Assembly: GCF_000368865.1 (NCBI RefSeq)
Contig: NZ_KB849726.1
Span: 813,004 to 877,003, forward strand
From: Acinetobacter bouvetii DSM 14964 = CIP 107468
GTDB lineage: Bacteria > Pseudomonadota > Gammaproteobacteria > Pseudomonadales > Moraxellaceae
Length of the DNA: 64,000 nt
Direction of reading: 5' to 3'
Numbering within the stretch: position 1 is the stretch's first letter; each line of letters begins with the position of its first letter. Positions 26,148 to 40,731 of this stretch are shown here, in pieces. The translations under genes and the position numbers were made by a program. Below the pieces are notes generated by a model, which was not told the origin of the DNA, did no database searches, and saw only the letters and a list, made by a program, of their open reading frames with translations.

Positions 26148-26702
26148 TCAATGTGATTCATGATTCTCATCAAATGCTTTTAAAGCGGGAATCAGTTTTT
26201 CCAGCCACTGAATCCAGCCAATTTCTAAATCGATCCCCAGTTGCAGAATGTGCTTATGAATAAACAGAGTGCGGTCTTGCACATCCGCATTGGCAAAGTC
26301 TTTGCTGTAAATCGCCTGATAGAGTTTTAAATTATCTTGATGCAGCTGTAAATGGCGTTCCAGCTCAGGCAGCACGGAATTTCCGCCAATTTGCGCTTCT
26401 GCGCGCAGCCGTACCATCAGTTCCTCCCGCAGCTGCGCAGGCGGACTTTGCTTGACCATCCAGCTGGCGAGTTCGCTGCGGCCTAATTGTTCAACTTGAT
26501 AGGTTTTTTTGCGGCTTTGCGCATCATCTTCTTCTATCGGTGAAATCCAGCCCTTTTGCTGCATGGCGCTGAGTTCACGGTAAATCTGCTGATGCGTTGC
26601 ATTCCAGAAAAAGCCCATGGAACGGTCAAAGCGCCGTGCAAGCTCAATACCTGTACTGGGTTTTTCAATCAAGCTGGTCAGTAAGACATGAGCTAAAGAC
26701 AT
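26148..26702 (-). CDS. PadR-family transcriptional regulator
   Basis: A 184-residue protein. The N-terminal PadR winged HTH (residues about 1-85) includes VLLTSLIEKPSTGIELARRF, then NATHQQIYRELSAMQQKGWI and the wing SRKKTYQVEQLG. A C-terminal dimerisation helix pair (about 95-175) is typical of the PadR/Vir_act_alpha_C group. PadR proteins are usually repressors of phenolic-acid or other stress-response genes. Two matching 16-bp palindromes lie in the divergent promoter region between it and the FadH-like gene and are very likely its operators. The hydrolase gene follows in the same operon. Confidence 0.9.
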   Translation of the reverse strand: MSLAHVLLTSLIEKPSTGIELARRFDRSMGFFWNATHQQIYRELSAMQQKGWISPIEEDDAQSRKKTYQVEQLGRSELASWMVKQSPPAQLREELMVRLRAEAQIGGNSVLPELERHLQLHQDNLKLYQAIYSKDFANADVQDRTLFIHKHILQLGIDLEIGWIQWLEKLIPALKAFDENHESH

Positions 26703-26739
26703 AAATAGGGCTGCTTATTAATTTTTTACACGTTTTATT

Positions 26740-26755
26740 ATGCAACATGTTGCAT
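26740..26755. promoter_or_regulatory. PadR-type operator 1
   Basis: A perfect 16-bp palindrome ATGCAACATGTTGCAT, 38 bases upstream of the padR-like start. The ATGCAAC...GTTGCAT half-sites are the class bound by PadR-type repressors. Confidence 0.75.
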
Positions 26756-26781
26756 AAAAATCAAATCTCGAATATAAAAGT

Positions 26782-26797
26782 ATGCAACAAGTTGCAT
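26782..26797. promoter_or_regulatory. PadR-type operator 2
   Basis: ATGCAACAAGTTGCAT has the same half-sites as operator 1, with only the central pair changed. The centres of the two sites are 42 bp apart, about four helical turns, so two dimers would sit on the same face of DNA. It lies 76 bases upstream of the FadH-like start. Confidence 0.75.
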
Positions 26798-26800
26798 TAA

Positions 26801-28897
<2,097 letters not shown>

Positions 28898-28903
28898 TGG
28901 AAG

Positions 28904-28968
28904 TCCCCCTTAAAAAAAGGGGGATTATCTCAAAAAAACCCACTCAACCTCCCTTTATTAAAGGGAGG
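28904..28968. repeat. Intergenic double-palindrome element
   Basis: Two hairpins stand in tandem. TCCCCCTT-(5)-AAGGGGGA spans 28904-28924, and CCTCCCTTTA-T-TAAAGGGAGG spans 28948-28968. They are joined by an A/C-rich spacer. The pattern matches the C/G-run palindromes often seen dispersed between Acinetobacter genes. It sits seven bases after the FadH-like stop and before the NTF2-like gene, inside a probable operon. Confidence 0.65.
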
Positions 28969-28995
28969 CTTATTAACAAAAACAAGGACAGAAAA

Positions 28996-29403
28996 ATGAG
29001 TATCGAAAATACCAAATCAGCAATACAAAAATGGCATCATATGCTGGAAAGCCGTGATATGAGCATCTTAGATGAACTTCTGGCCGATGACGTGGTGTTC
29101 CGTTCACCTGTGGCATATAACGCGTATCCAGGCAAGCAAGTAGTCACCTTTATTTTGACCAATGTGATTCAAATTTTTGAAAACTTTACATATCACCGTG
29201 AGTTTTACACTGAAGATGGACAGAGTGTGGTGCTTGAGTTTTCAGCGAATGTGGGTGAGAAAAAGCTGAAAGGCATTGATATGATACAGTTTAATGAGCA
29301 AGGACAGATTATTGATTTTGAAGTGATGATTCGTCCAAAAAGCGGTTTGGAAGCATTGGCTGCGCAAATGGGGCAGCGGATGGCCGCTTTTTTGCCTAAG
29401 TAA
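28996..29403 (+). CDS. NTF2/SnoaL-like protein
   Basis: A 135-residue protein starting MSIENTKSAIQKWHHMLESR, with AAGGA upstream. In-frame codons further 5' run through the palindromic repeat and are not coding. The fold pattern is a helix pair followed by DELLADDVVFRSPV and strands FTYHREFYTEDGQSVVLEF and KGIDMIQFNEQGQIIDFEV, which is the cone-shaped NTF2-like fold. Such proteins are small enzymes or ligand binders. Being downstream of the FadH-like reductase suggests a role with the same substrate; this is inference. Confidence 0.8.
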   Translation: MSIENTKSAIQKWHHMLESRDMSILDELLADDVVFRSPVAYNAYPGKQVVTFILTNVIQIFENFTYHREFYTEDGQSVVLEFSANVGEKKLKGIDMIQFNEQGQIIDFEVMIRPKSGLEALAAQMGQRMAAFLPK

Positions 29404-29477
29404 TTTGCAGCCAGCGCCATCGTTAATGTTATGAATGTTGTGTCCATCATTCGGTCTAAGTGTAAAAGGGTAGATCT

Positions 29478-30581
29478 ATGAGAAGTGTGTTGAATCAGGT
29501 CAGCCGCCGTGCATTGGCGCTGCTGGATCAGGCGATAGGTGCAGAGCAGCCTAAGCTTTATTTTAATCAGCAAGGCGAATTTAAAGCGATTTTTGACCAG
29601 CTTCCTCAGCTTCACCGCAAATATAGGCCGACGCCGTGGCTGTCCAATACGCATGCGCATTTGCTGTATTTTGACCTGATCAAAAAACGCAGTATTCATT
29701 TGAAGTATGACCAAATCGATCAACTGACGATGCAGGATGGCGGCATTACGGGCATTGCGTGGTTCGGGATGGATTTGCCGCCGGAAACGCCAACCATTGT
29801 AGTAATGCACACGATTACAGGTACGCCTGACAGCATGCGGGAGCTGGTGCAAGATCTGCATCAATACACCGGCTGGCGTATTGCGCTATGCCTACGCCGC
29901 GGTCATGCGGGACTGCCAATGCCTGTGGCTAAAATCAATTTGTTTGGCTCTACTGCAGACTTGCGCGAACAGCTGGATGACATTCAGGAAAAGTATCCAG
30001 TATCACCGCTGTACGGGATGGGCTCTTCTGCCGGTACGGGCTTGCTGGTGCGCTATCTGGGTGAGCAGGGTATTGATACTCCATTGAAAGCGGCGTTTGC
30101 CTTATGTCCAGGCTATAACACAGAACTGGGCTTTAAGCATGTGCATCCTTTTTACAGCAAAATGATGACCAAAAAACTGTTCCAAAAGTTTGTAGAACCT
30201 TATCGGCAGACTTGGCAAAACACAGCGTCATTATCTAAAGTCATGCAGTCAAAAACGCTGCTGGATTTTGAACAGGCCTATTTTGAGATGGCGGGGTTTC
30301 AAGATTACGACAGCTATAATCAATCAACTAATCCTATTTATGTTTTTGAAAAGATTGAGATACCGCTTTTGGTGCTGAATGCTGAAGATGATCCTGTTTG
30401 CCATATCCGCAATTTTGAACCCTACAAATCTGTGGTCAGCCAGATGCGCAGTGTGGCGGTTGTGACGACCAAAAAAGGCAGTCATTGCGGTTTTTATGAA
30501 GGCTTAAAGGAAACTCACTCTTGGGCGGCCAAATTGGCAGCCGATTTCTTTTTGCTGGACGCTTCAAAAACAGCGGCTTAA
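29478..30581 (+). CDS. YheT-like alpha/beta hydrolase
   Basis: A 367-residue hydrolase of the YheT/UPF0017 group. It has the N-terminal YRPTPWLSNTHAHLLYFDL segment, which marks the substrate cap of this group. The nucleophile elbow is YGMGSSAGTGLLVRYLG (Ser at about residue 180), the acid is in LNAEDDPVC and the His is in KGSHCGFYEGL. Family members are esterases, and E. coli YheT is uncharacterised. A terminator follows, so the gene ends the fadH-like cluster or is alone. Confidence 0.83.
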   Translation: MRSVLNQVSRRALALLDQAIGAEQPKLYFNQQGEFKAIFDQLPQLHRKYRPTPWLSNTHAHLLYFDLIKKRSIHLKYDQIDQLTMQDGGITGIAWFGMDLPPETPTIVVMHTITGTPDSMRELVQDLHQYTGWRIALCLRRGHAGLPMPVAKINLFGSTADLREQLDDIQEKYPVSPLYGMGSSAGTGLLVRYLGEQGIDTPLKAAFALCPGYNTELGFKHVHPFYSKMMTKKLFQKFVEPYRQTWQNTASLSKVMQSKTLLDFEQAYFEMAGFQDYDSYNQSTNPIYVFEKIEIPLLVLNAEDDPVCHIRNFEPYKSVVSQMRSVAVVTTKKGSHCGFYEGLKETHSWAAKLAADFFLLDASKTAA

Positions 30582-30594
30582 TGAGATGAAGCAG

Positions 30595-30627
30595 AGGCCC
30601 GTCATTTGCGAAAATGATGGGCCTTTT
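30595..30627 (+). terminator. Intrinsic terminator after the YheT-like gene
   Basis: A 13-bp stem (AGGCCCGTCATTT with one G-U pair), loop GCGA and four T. The MFS gene converges from the other side. Confidence 0.82.
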
Positions 30628-30665
30628 GCTGTTTGAGTTGCGCTTTCGATTATATCTTCGGTTTT

Positions 30666-31850
30666 TCAGCCATGCTGCGCTGCATTTTTAGGGATGGAAA
30701 CCTTCATTTGCAACATGACCAGCGCCAAGGCCAGAGCGCTCAGAACCGCGCCAGAATAAGATACGGTTTGATAGCTCCATCCGGCATTCAGCACGGCAGC
30801 GCCTGCGGCCGCACCGACAGCATTGCCTAAATTAAATGCGCCAATATTGACAGATGATGCAAGCCCCGGCGCTTCATGCGCGACCGACATGACCCGCATT
30901 TGCAAGGGCGGCACTACTGCAAAAGCGGCTGCGCCCCAAATGATTAAAGCAACAGCGGCGCCAATGGCTGTTTGCGCCAAAAGTGGAAAAAGCAGCATCA
31001 TCAGCATCAGCAAAAGTAAAAAGCCAATAAGCGTCTTTTCTACAGAGCGGTCTGCAGCTTTGCCGCCAAAGTGGTTGCCGATTGAAAAGCCAATACCAAT
31101 CAGCACCAGCATGAAGGTAATGAATTCGGGGCCTGCATGGGTCAGTGTTTTTAGGCTTGGCGCAATATAGGTATAAAGGGCAAACATGGCGCCTGAACTC
31201 ATGACAGTTGTTAGCAGCGCCAAAACCACAGGCAGGCGAGTCAATGCTTTCAGCTCTGCCTTTACATTCGGTTGGGTCAATGCAGCGCCTTGCGGCAAAG
31301 CTTTCCAGAGTGCCAGCATGGTAATCAGGCCTAATCCCGAAATAGCGATAAATGAAATGCGCCAGCCGATGTTTTGGCCAATATAGGTGGCCAAGGGCAC
31401 ACCGCCAATATTGGCAATGGTCAGCCCCATAAACATCATGGCGACCGCAGAAGCCTGCTTGTCTTTAGGCACGACACTGGCGGCCACGACCGATCCGATG
31501 CCAAAAAATGCGCCATGATTGAGGCTGGTTATTAGCCGCGAGCCGATTAAGCTCAGATAGCTTGGCGCTGCCGCAGCCAGTAAATTGCCAACCGTAAAGA
31601 TCGCCATCAATAAGATCAGGGCGTTACGCTTTGAATAGCGTGAAAACCATAAAGTCATTAATGGCGCGCCAATCATCACGCCGACTGCATAGGCGCTAAT
31701 CAGCAGGCCTGCTTGGGGGATTGCAATATGCAGATCATGGGCGATTTCCGGCAGAAAGCCCATAGGTGAAAATTCTGTGGTGCCAATGGCAAAAGCGCCG
31801 ATCGCAAGCGCAAGCAGAGGAAGATTGATACTCAGTCTGGTATTTTTCAT
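30666..31850 (-). CDS. MFS transporter (DHA1, AraJ/YdhP-like)
   Basis: A 394-residue inner-membrane protein with twelve predicted helices. The N-terminal FAIGTTEFSPMGFLPEIAHD motif and the loop MTLWFSRYSKRNALI are typical of the AraJ/YdhP/NepI exporter group, and NHGAFFGIGSVVAASVV is the conserved helix-5 motif. Likely a drug or metabolite efflux pump. It lies eight bases after the aldo/keto reductase gene on the same strand, so both belong to one operon. Confidence 0.88.
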   Translation of the reverse strand: MKNTRLSINLPLLALAIGAFAIGTTEFSPMGFLPEIAHDLHIAIPQAGLLISAYAVGVMIGAPLMTLWFSRYSKRNALILLMAIFTVGNLLAAAAPSYLSLIGSRLITSLNHGAFFGIGSVVAASVVPKDKQASAVAMMFMGLTIANIGGVPLATYIGQNIGWRISFIAISGLGLITMLALWKALPQGAALTQPNVKAELKALTRLPVVLALLTTVMSSGAMFALYTYIAPSLKTLTHAGPEFITFMLVLIGIGFSIGNHFGGKAADRSVEKTLIGFLLLLMLMMLLFPLLAQTAIGAAVALIIWGAAAFAVVPPLQMRVMSVAHEAPGLASSVNIGAFNLGNAVGAAAGAAVLNAGWSYQTVSYSGAVLSALALALVMLQMKVSIPKNAAQHG

Positions 31851-31857
31851 TTCCAGT

Positions 31858-32661
31858 TTAGTCCCACTCTGGCGCTAAGTTCTCAGGATCCACTTCGCGG
31901 CCATTGCGTTCAAGTCCAGCGATGGCAAGCATGTCTTCACTGCTGAGCTGGATGTCCTGTGCGCGCAGATTTGCTGTTAAATGTTCAATTTTTGTAGAAG
32001 ATGGAATCACGGAATAGCCTTTTTGCAGCGCCCACGCCAAAGCAATTTGCGCAGCCGATGCATGATGCTGCTGCGCGATTTGCATTAGAAGTGGATCATT
32101 CAGCACTTTGCCGTAAGCTAAAGTCATATATGAAGTGACATCAATGTTTTGGGCTTGGAGAAAATCAGCCAGTTTTTCATTTTGCAAATAGGGGCTGAGT
32201 TCAATTTGATTGGCCACAATATGCTCAGCGCCGATGCTGTCGATGGCTTGCTGCGTCAGCGCAATATTGAAATTGGAAATGCCGATATGCTGTGTTAGCC
32301 CCTGTTTTTTAGCTTCCAGCAGTGTTTGCATCAATTCAGGAATATCGACATTCATTTGAGGCGCTGGCCAGTGAATAAGCGTGAGATCAACGGCATCAGT
32401 GCGCAGTTGGCTTAAACTGTTTTTTAGGCTGGGAATCAGCCGGTCAGGCGCGTAATGGTCGACCCAGATTTTAGTGGTCAGGAACAGTTCTGAACGCTGA
32501 ACGGGGCTTTCAGCAATGGCCTGTCCGACTTCTGCTTCGTTGCCGTAAATTTGCGCCGTATCAATGGCGCGGTAGCCAGCGGAAAGTGCATTTTTAACTG
32601 AGTCGATCACCGTTTGACCGCTTAGGCGGAAAGTGCCGACTCCAAATTTTGGAACAATCAT
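31858..32661 (-). CDS. Aldo/keto reductase, DkgB-like
   Basis: A 267-residue TIM-barrel NADPH-dependent reductase. The catalytic tetrad is visible as Asp and Tyr in [15 protein letters not shown], Lys in [11 protein letters not shown] and His in LTLIHWPAP. The cofactor signature [14 protein letters not shown] lies near residue 218. The family reduces 2,5-diketo-gluconate, methylglyoxal and other aldehydes. As in E. coli (dkgB-yafC), a divergent LysR gene is next to it. The MFS gene downstream suggests a detoxification operon of reductase plus exporter; this is inference. Confidence 0.9.
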   Translation of the reverse strand: MIVPKFGVGTFRLSGQTVIDSVKNALSAGYRAIDTAQIYGNEAEVGQAIAESPVQRSELFLTTKIWVDHYAPDRLIPSLKNSLSQLRTDAVDLTLIHWPAPQMNVDIPELMQTLLEAKKQGLTQHIGISNFNIALTQQAIDSIGAEHIVANQIELSPYLQNEKLADFLQAQNIDVTSYMTLAYGKVLNDPLLMQIAQQHHASAAQIALAWALQKGYSVIPSSTKIEHLTANLRAQDIQLSSEDMLAIAGLERNGREVDPENLAPEWD

Positions 32662-32775
32662 GGTTTATTCAACAGTTTTTTGAGATCAGCGCTATAGTGC
32701 AGCAAAATTTACAGCAGAAAAATGCAGTAATTTGCAATATATTATTGATTGAAAATCATGAATAGTTGGTTTTAC

Positions 32776-33666
32776 ATGAAATCTACCATTGAAGAATTGC
32801 AGGCTTTTACGGCGATTGTGGACAGCGGTTCAATTGTGATGGCAGCGGATCGGCTGAAACAGACCGCATCAGGCGTTAGCCGCGCATTGCAGCGTTTGGA
32901 GTCGAAACTGAATGTGACGCTGCTGGAAAGAACAACCCGCAAACTTAAACTGACGCAAGAAGGGCAGCTGTTCTTAACTAAAGCCAGGCGCATTTTAAAT
33001 GATCTGGCGGAGGCGGAAGATTCGCTGCTGAAATCAGATGAGGATATTTCGGGCTTAATTCGGGTAGATTCGGCGACGCCCTTTGTGCTGCATGTGATTG
33101 TGCCTTTAATGCATGAATTTATGCGAAAGTATCCAAATATTGAAATAGAGCTGAATAATCATGATCAGGTGATTGATCTGCTGGAACATCAAACGGATGT
33201 TGCAATACGGTTTGGTGAGCTGAATGACTCGACTTTGCACGCAAAGTTGCTGTGCAGAAGCCGTCTGTACATAGTGGCAAGTCCAGAATATTTAGCGCGG
33301 CATGGGCAGCCGGAGCAGGCAGCAGACTTGCTGGCGCATGAGCTGATTGGCTTTAGCCAAACGCAGCATTTGAATACGTGGCCTATCCATATTAATCAAA
33401 AAGCTTTTACAGCACAGCCTAAAATTAAGGCATCAAATGGAGAAACTGTGAGGCAGCTGGCTTTGGAAGGCATTGGCATTACCTGTTTGTCGCGCTTTTT
33501 GGTGCAGGAAGATTTGAATGCGGGACGGTTAATTGCATTATTTGAAGATCAAATTATTATGCATTATCAGAAAATTCATGCGGTGTATTATCTGCAAGAA
33601 CATCTGCCAAAGCGGGTGCGCTTATTTATTGAATTTTTGGCTGAGAAATTAAAACACTATGTATAG
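32776..33666 (+). CDS. LysR-family regulator, YafC-like
   Basis: A 296-residue regulator. From MKSTIEELQAFTAIVDSGSI the HTH continues QTASGVSRALQRLESKLNV and LLERTTRKLKLTQEG, closely like E. coli YafC. I start at this ATG because it aligns with YafC; another in-frame ATG is 18 bases upstream and neither has a good Shine-Dalgarno. The effector domain (about 90-295) is intact. It diverges from the DkgB-like gene with about 110 bases between and probably controls that operon. Confidence 0.87.
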   Translation: MKSTIEELQAFTAIVDSGSIVMAADRLKQTASGVSRALQRLESKLNVTLLERTTRKLKLTQEGQLFLTKARRILNDLAEAEDSLLKSDEDISGLIRVDSATPFVLHVIVPLMHEFMRKYPNIEIELNNHDQVIDLLEHQTDVAIRFGELNDSTLHAKLLCRSRLYIVASPEYLARHGQPEQAADLLAHELIGFSQTQHLNTWPIHINQKAFTAQPKIKASNGETVRQLALEGIGITCLSRFLVQEDLNAGRLIALFEDQIIMHYQKIHAVYYLQEHLPKRVRLFIEFLAEKLKHYV

Positions 33667-33700
33667 TGAGCTGATATTGCAAAGATAAAAGCGCCAGATG

Positions 33701-33733
33701 AAAAAAAGCTCAGACCTGATGCTGAGCTTTTTT
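33701..33733. terminator. Bidirectional terminator between the YafC-like and lipoprotein genes
   Basis: A stem of about 12 bp, AAAAAAGCTCAG/CTGAGCTTTTTT, with an 8-nt loop. T-runs appear on both strands, suiting the two converging genes. Confidence 0.88.
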
Positions 33734-33748
33734 GACTAAGTGCTTGAA

Positions 33749-34180
33749 TTAATTATCAAGCGCTGGTGTTGCGGCTGCAATGGCTGCAGCAACCGCATCA
33801 TCTTCAGTTTGAGCTGAGGAGCTGTTTTGCTTAGGCGCAGCCTGTGTCGGCTTGTCTTCAGCTTTCGGCGCTTCAGCCTTAGGCGTAGCAGATTTTGGCG
33901 CTTCTTCAGCAGGTTTTGTATCGCGGACTTCACGGCGGATTTCAGTGGTTGTATTCGGTGTTTCTTCACGAATGACGTCTTGATGCGCAGGTACCGGTTC
34001 AATTGGCTGATTGTCAGCAGAGTCTAAACTTTCAAATTTTGCCGGTTCAGCTGGCTGTGCGTTAGAAGCAGAAGTATCAACTTGTTCTTGCTCTTCTTGC
34101 TTTGGCTCTTCTTTTTTAACACAGGCAGTAATCAGTAGGGCTGTCGCGATTGCACCGCAAATTAAAAGTTTTTTATTCAT
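33749..34180 (-). CDS. Low-complexity lipoprotein
   Basis: A 143-residue precursor with signal peptide and lipobox LITAC (Cys at residue 20). The mature part is almost entirely Glu, Pro, Ala, Lys and Gln, with short repeats such as KAEAPKAED. It is therefore probably unstructured and extended in the periplasm. The end AVAAAIAAATPALDN is alanine-rich. No enzymatic motif is visible. It is transcribed divergently from pyrG. Confidence 0.78.
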   Translation of the reverse strand: MNKKLLICGAIATALLITACVKKEEPKQEEQEQVDTSASNAQPAEPAKFESLDSADNQPIEPVPAHQDVIREETPNTTTEIRREVRDTKPAEEAPKSATPKAEAPKAEDKPTQAAPKQNSSSAQTEDDAVAAAIAAATPALDN

Positions 34181-34262
34181 AATTGCACAAAATTAAGCGT
34201 TAAACGGATATCCATATTATAACCATAAAATAGATTATGAAAATCACCGAAATTTTAGCTAA

Positions 34263-36047
<1,785 letters not shown>

Positions 36048-36078
36048 GCAGGGTATCGGAATCAACTAGGAAGTTTAA

Positions 36079-36936
<858 letters not shown>

Positions 36937-36950
36937 ATTGGATTTACATT

Positions 36951-36971
36951 GATGCGTCTTTTAGGCGCATC
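36951..36971 (+). terminator. Possible weak terminator between kdsA and eno
   Basis: A 7-bp stem GATGCGT/GCGCATC (one G-U) with a 7-nt loop is followed by GTCTTTATT. The T-run is broken, so it may only attenuate transcription into eno. Confidence 0.4.
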
Positions 36972-36982
36972 GTCTTTATTAA

Positions 36983-38290
<1,308 letters not shown>

Positions 38291-38296
38291 GCGTAC

Positions 38297-38692
38297 ATGC
38301 GATCTATGTTAAATGTATTTGACTCCAAAGCGAGTAAAGCATTGTTGGGCCTTGCGATCTTATTGATCGCAGGGTTTCAATATTTATACTGGTTTGGTGA
38401 AGGTGGCCATAAAGACCATCAGAAACTGGCACAGAAAGTTCAGCAGCAGATTGAACTGAATGAAGAACTAAAAGAACGCAACCGCGTCTTAGCCGCGGAA
38501 GTCTATGATTTAAAAAATGGTGTAGAAGCCATAGAAGAGCATGCGCGTTTAGATTTAGGTTTGGTGAAACCACACGAAACTTTTGTTCAAATGAGTACGG
38601 TCAACACGCAATACAGACCAATTTACGTTAATCCTAATCAAGCAGATTTGCGCACGAATGAAGAACCCGCTGAAGCTCCCCCAGAACCTTAA
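38297..38692 (+). CDS. ftsB: Cell-division protein FtsB
   Basis: A 131-residue bitopic protein. It has a short cytoplasmic N-terminus, one membrane helix (about residues 15-33) and a coiled coil (about 41-75, HQKLAQKVQQQIELNEELKE). The conserved EHARLDLGLVKPHETFVQ segment follows, and then an extended C-terminal tail. FtsB links FtsL and FtsQ in the divisome and activates septal peptidoglycan synthesis. It is about 30 residues longer than the E. coli protein because of the acidic, proline-rich tail, which is encoded in the part overlapping ispD. Confidence 0.93.
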   Translation: MRSMLNVFDSKASKALLGLAILLIAGFQYLYWFGEGGHKDHQKLAQKVQQQIELNEELKERNRVLAAEVYDLKNGVEAIEEHARLDLGLVKPHETFVQMSTVNTQYRPIYVNPNQADLRTNEEPAEAPPEP

Positions 38693-39386
38693 GTTGTGGG
38701 CTGTAATACCTGCAGCTGGGTCGGGCAGCCGCTTTTCAAAATCAGAACTTAAACAATACCAAGCTATTTACAATAAGACCGTCTTAGAGCATACGGTGCA
38801 AAGGCTGAATGACTTGCCTTTGTCCGGTTATGTGCTGGCTATCGGTGAGCGGGACACCTTTGCTGCAACTTTGAAATTTTCAGACTTGCATAAGGCGCAT
38901 TTCTGTTTGGGCGGCGCAGAGCGGGTTAATTCTGTTTTAAACGCCTTAAATTACCTTTCAGGCTTTGCTTCAGAGGATGATTGGGTGCTGGTGCATGATG
39001 CCGCGAGGCCTTGTGTGACAAAGGCCAGTTTAGAGAGCCTCGTGTCATCGGCTGTCGAATCTCAGCAAAGCGCTATTTTAGCAATACCCGTCAGGGATAC
39101 CCTGAAATCGGTGGGGCATGGCGCTGAGATTGCAAACACCGTAGACCGTTCACAGCTTTGGCAAGCGCAAACACCGCAAATGGCGAAGCTGGGTGTGCTG
39201 AAAAAAGCGATTGAGCAAGCGCTTTCGGCGCAGGTCAATATTACGGATGAAGCCAGTGCGCTGGAATATGCGAATCAAACTGTTCAGGTTGTTCAGGGCC
39301 GTTCAGACAATATCAAGATTACATATCCAGATGATTTAGAACTGGCAAAACTGATTTTGGCTTCACAGCCGCCAGCTGTGAAATAA
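38658..39386 (+). CDS. ispD: 2-C-methyl-D-erythritol 4-phosphate cytidylyltransferase
   Basis: A 242-residue nucleotidyltransferase of the MEP isoprenoid pathway. The CTP-binding loop is VIPAAGSGSRFSKSELKQYQ (about 15-34), and VLVHDAARPCVT (about 109-120) plus the C-terminal ITDEASALEY and KITYPDDLELA motifs are present. It overlaps ftsB by 35 bases in another frame, so translation is probably coupled. ATG at 38658 is the most likely start; a downstream TTG would just precede LWAVIPA. Confidence 0.95.
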   Translation: MKNPLKLPQNLKLWAVIPAAGSGSRFSKSELKQYQAIYNKTVLEHTVQRLNDLPLSGYVLAIGERDTFAATLKFSDLHKAHFCLGGAERVNSVLNALNYLSGFASEDDWVLVHDAARPCVTKASLESLVSSAVESQQSAILAIPVRDTLKSVGHGAEIANTVDRSQLWQAQTPQMAKLGVLKKAIEQALSAQVNITDEASALEYANQTVQVVQGRSDNIKITYPDDLELAKLILASQPPAVK

Positions 39387-39401
39387 ATCTGGAATAATTT
39401 G

Positions 39402-39430
39402 AGCCGCTGCGATTTATTCTTTGCGGCTTT
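39402..39430 (+). terminator. Possible weak terminator after ispD
   Basis: A 6-bp stem AGCCGC/GCGGCT with a 15-nt loop, followed by TTT. Weak, and could allow read-through to rodA. Confidence 0.4.
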
Positions 39431-39472
39431 AACTTATAATTTCCCCACTTTTTTGTTAAGTATGCGCCGCTA

Positions 39473-40609
39473 ATGATTCCTTCACAGCAGTATCGTTTTT
39501 TACGCCAGTCCGCACGCGATGGATTGAGTATAAAGCACGATTCGTCACGCTGGGCTAAATTGCATTTAGATCCCTGGCTGCTTGGTTTTCTCCTCCTGAA
39601 TGCCGTTTTAGGCTTGATGGTGGTTTACAGTGCGACAGCAGGTGATTCAGGGATGGTGATGCGTCAAGCCATCAGTTTTGGCGCAGGCTTTATTATCATG
39701 TTTTTGTGCGCGCAAGTGCCGCCAAAAGTTTATCAGGCCATCAGCCCATATTTTTATATTTTTGGCTTATTTATGCTGATTCTGGTGCTGGTGGTTGGTG
39801 AAACGCGAATGGGCGCCAAGCGCTGGATTACTTTGCCGGGTATCGGCAGCATGCAGCCCAGTGAGGTGATGAAATTTGCAATGCCGCTGATGATGGCGTG
39901 GTTTTTTTCAAACCGGGCTTTTCCGCCTAAGTTTATCCATATTATTATTGCCTTAATGATTATGATGGTGCCTTTTGTGTTGGTCGCGCTGCAGCCCGAT
40001 TTGAACATTGGCTTAATCATTCCCGGCATATTTGTGCTTTTCCTTAGCGGCATGTCTTGGCGCCTAATTGCCGGCGCTATCGGCGTTTTTGCTATTGCAG
40101 CGCCGCTGCTTTGGATGTTTTTTTTGCAGGAATACCAGAAAAAGAGGATTTTAACGCTGTTTGATCCAGAATCTGATGCACTAGGCGCAGGCTGGAATAT
40201 TATTCAGTCGAAGATTGCGATTGGTTCTGGCGGTATGACGGGCAAGGGGTTTACAGAGGGAACTCAGTCTCATTTGGGATATTTGCCTGAACACCATACG
40301 GACTTTATTATGTCGACGTATGCAGAGGAATTTGGCTTTATTGGGGTTTTTCTGCTGTTTAGTTTGTTTGCAGCCATAATCATTCGTTGTTTAATGATAG
40401 GAATGAACAGCTTCCATAATTTTGGCCGTTTGTACGCGGGGGCAACCGGCTTAACATTCTTTTTCTTCGTATTTTTAAATTCAGGCATGGTCAGCGGCAT
40501 TTTGCCGGTTACCGGCGATCCACTGCCGCTGATGAGTTATGGCGGTACCGCAGTGATTTCGATGCTGGCAGGCATGGGGATTGTAATGTCGATACATACC
40601 CATCGTTAA
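39473..40609 (+). CDS. rodA: Rod-shape peptidoglycan glycosyltransferase RodA (SEDS family)
   Basis: A 378-residue SEDS protein with about ten membrane segments that polymerises lipid II during cell elongation together with PBP2. The family motifs are MGAKRWITLPG, ALQPDLNIGLII, SGGMTGKGFTEGTQSHLGYL and PEHHTDFIMSTYAEEFGFIG, with the C-terminal PVTGDPLPLMSYGGTA. It is an isolated rodA here, without mrdA next to it. Confidence 0.94.
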   Translation: MIPSQQYRFLRQSARDGLSIKHDSSRWAKLHLDPWLLGFLLLNAVLGLMVVYSATAGDSGMVMRQAISFGAGFIIMFLCAQVPPKVYQAISPYFYIFGLFMLILVLVVGETRMGAKRWITLPGIGSMQPSEVMKFAMPLMMAWFFSNRAFPPKFIHIIIALMIMMVPFVLVALQPDLNIGLIIPGIFVLFLSGMSWRLIAGAIGVFAIAAPLLWMFFLQEYQKKRILTLFDPESDALGAGWNIIQSKIAIGSGGMTGKGFTEGTQSHLGYLPEHHTDFIMSTYAEEFGFIGVFLLFSLFAAIIIRCLMIGMNSFHNFGRLYAGATGLTFFFFVFLNSGMVSGILPVTGDPLPLMSYGGTAVISMLAGMGIVMSIHTHR

Positions 40610-40626
40610 ATTGGGGTAATGAAAAG

Positions 40627-40649
40627 CTGGATTGATTCCAGTTTTTTTT
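40627..40649 (+). terminator. Weak intrinsic terminator of rodA
   Basis: A 5-bp stem CTGGA/TCCAG with a 5-nt loop is followed by eight T. Confidence 0.6.
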
Positions 40650-40731
40650 ATGTCAATTCGATATGTTTGAAAACAGCAGGAGCGGTATTTGGCTGATCTT
40701 TTTTTGTGCTTCTGCAAATATGTTGAGTGAG

